Of a DNA stretch of 64,000 bases, positions 62,740 to 64,000 are shown in pieces; the first letter of the stretch is position 1; each line of letters begins with the position of its first letter. The notes below the pieces were generated by a model. It ran no database searches. It was not told the origin of the DNA and was given only the letters and a program-made list of their open reading frames with translations. The position numbers and the translations under genes were made by a program. This DNA comes from Macrostomum hystrix (lineage: Eukaryota > Platyhelminthes > Macrostomidae): positions 8,723,501-8,787,500 of the forward strand of contig CATNEN010000003.1 in the NCBI GenBank assembly GCA_950097015.1, given 5' to 3'.

Positions 62740-64000
62740 AATCATCGATATTAAATGGTGGCCCTTTCAAAACGTTTCAGTATTTTGAATTCGAACTTGC
62801 CTCGAACTGTTGTAAAGTTTTAGTAAGCGATCACGTCATGCAGTCCAATGGTTATGTCTACATAGACCAAGATAGTTCATTTGCTGAGCAACAGCGACCC
62901 AGAGAACAACTAAGTCAATGGAGCTTCTCATATTTTCCTCGTCAATCCAGCAGTGGTGATTCGCTAATATGCGGTCAGCTGGGCGAGTCAGTTGTAAAGG
63001 AAGAAGAGAGTTTACCTGGATTTCCAGAGAGGTATTTTTACTTACCTTTTAACTATTTTTCTTATTTCTTAGTTCATTGCGATTAAAAGACTGAATAAAT
63101 CAGCATTACACGGATGTACGCTAGAGATATGCGCCCAGTAATGCATATATCTTATAGTGATTTTGAATTAGCAACCTTGCATTTATATAGCTGAATACAC
63201 CTTGCAAACCTACAATGCTTTTTGCTTGTAGGATACAAATACAATCGGTAGACGATCGAAAATCAAGCGCCTGCAAGAGAGAGTATAAATCAGAACAGTC
63301 CGAATCCGATCGGTCGAAACTTGTTGCCGAATCACTGCCACCAACGAAGCGGCCATACTACACAAGTCCGTCGAATTCGCTCCAAGTCTCTTTTAGCTCG
63401 AGTTCGAATGCTCAATCGCCACCCGATTTGCTAGTCGATGGTAATGCGTTTGCGAATAGAGGATTTCAAATGGGACCCGATGACGACAACTGGAGATCAG
63501 TTGATGAGCCTGAAGAGTTTTTTGAACTTGACGCAGCGTACGGACTAGTTATTATTTATTCAATCAAATAATGCTGCTTTCTAACTTTATGAGCCAAGAC
63601 TTAGATGGCGATCGCAATTTGAATCGTTTCAGTCCTTTGGGAGTCATGGCAGAAAGCCACTTAGGCAGAAGAGTGGAGACAATCAGTCCCGCATTGAAAG
63701 GCGGTTTACAGCGCGCCTTCTCTGAAAGAGCTCATCGTCAAAGTAAGGTTCTAGCCGGCTATTTTTTTTAATTTGATAGTAAAACTGTTCTAGGGTAATG
63801 CGTGCATTTTTCATGTAAACATCGTTTTCTGATAGCAAAAAAACTTTCACTCTAAACATATAAAACCTAGGGTACCAACAAGAGCCTCTACAGACAATCC
63901 AAGCTTCAATATCAGAGCAGCAGCAGCAGCAGCTAAGCTTGCAGTTCCGCCAGTGGTCTCAAATTCCTTGCGCCCCACTCTTGGAGGTGCTGTCCGCAGG
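62740..64000 (+). CDS. Unidentified gene, partial at both ends
   Basis: Four exons are proposed: 62740-63031, 63232-63547, about 63594-63743, and about 63872 onward past the window end. Phases agree: AG/gtattt to tgtag/GATA, GC/gtacgg to atgag/CCAA, and a gtaagg donor at 63744. The short third intron is under 60 bp. The product is Ser-rich and hydrophilic, with a potential basic patch (LPPTKRPYYTSP), an acidic stretch (DEPEEFFELDAA), RFSPLGVMAESHLGRR and a Gln run near the window end. No folded domain is recognised. It looks like a nuclear or regulatory protein by composition, which is a guess. Confidence 0.5.

Overview
The window reads as nuclear DNA of an invertebrate animal. Genes are split by short GT-AG introns, carry metazoan-specific domains (THAP, PAN/apple, C-type and F-type lectins, otopetrin, AIMP2), lie on both strands and sit among tRNA-derived SINEs, DNA transposons, an LTR retrotransposon and very large amounts of minisatellite DNA. 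The density and variety of tandem repeats would suit a free-living flatworm such as Macrostomum, but this is an impression: no rRNA or mitochondrial marker fixes the species.

Layout. 1-3365: satellite, followed by an exon of an unknown Ser/Pro-rich protein. 4.6-9.4 kb: three more tandem arrays, with a p23 co-chaperone gene between them. 9.4-10.6 kb: the RNA polymerase I/III subunit AC19 (POLR1D). 10.8-14.9 kb: a nest of DNA transposons, namely an old TIR element with a THAP exon, an intact Tc1/mariner-type element inside it, and a decayed cousin next door. 15.4-17.1 kb: AIMP2. 19.0-20.8 kb: an otopetrin-like proton channel on the minus strand. 21.5-25.6 kb: a 23-bp satellite with higher-order structure followed by an 18-bp array. 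26-30 kb: no recognisable host gene, with a fragment of a retroelement integrase. 30.6-39.1 kb: a lectin cluster (one F-type lectin/PAN gene in four exons, and two intronless PAN/C-type lectin paralogues). 40.3-53.7 kb: four minus-strand housekeeping genes, UTP3/SAS10, NAXD-like, C7orf25/DUF1308 and a mitochondrial-type poly(A) polymerase. 54.2-60.7 kb: a young, complete Ty3/Gypsy element on the minus strand with 4-bp target duplication. 62.0-62.3 kb: a hAT-like MITE. 62.7-64.0 kb: an unidentified gene running off the window.

The host genes are mostly independent: rRNA synthesis and processing (POLR1D, UTP3), protein folding (p23), the tRNA-synthetase complex (AIMP2), metabolite repair (NAXD) and mitochondrial RNA (poly(A) polymerase). 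The lectin cluster is the only apparent functional neighbourhood: three secreted proteins combining a PAN/apple domain with a sugar-binding fold.

Exons were joined by hand from splice consensus and reading phase. Where phases agree across every junction (POLR1D, AIMP2, F-type lectin, NAXD, C7orf25, poly(A) polymerase) confidence is high. First exons of UTP3, C7orf25 and the otopetrin were not found. Main points for a second look: a GGGAAAC slippery heptamer exactly at the gag stop, loss of the catalytic Asp in the NAXD homologue, an inverted SINE pair around a symmetric lectin exon, a sharp homology break in the lectin paralogues, a THAP exon inside a nested transposon, and several short palindromic motifs that recur more than expected.
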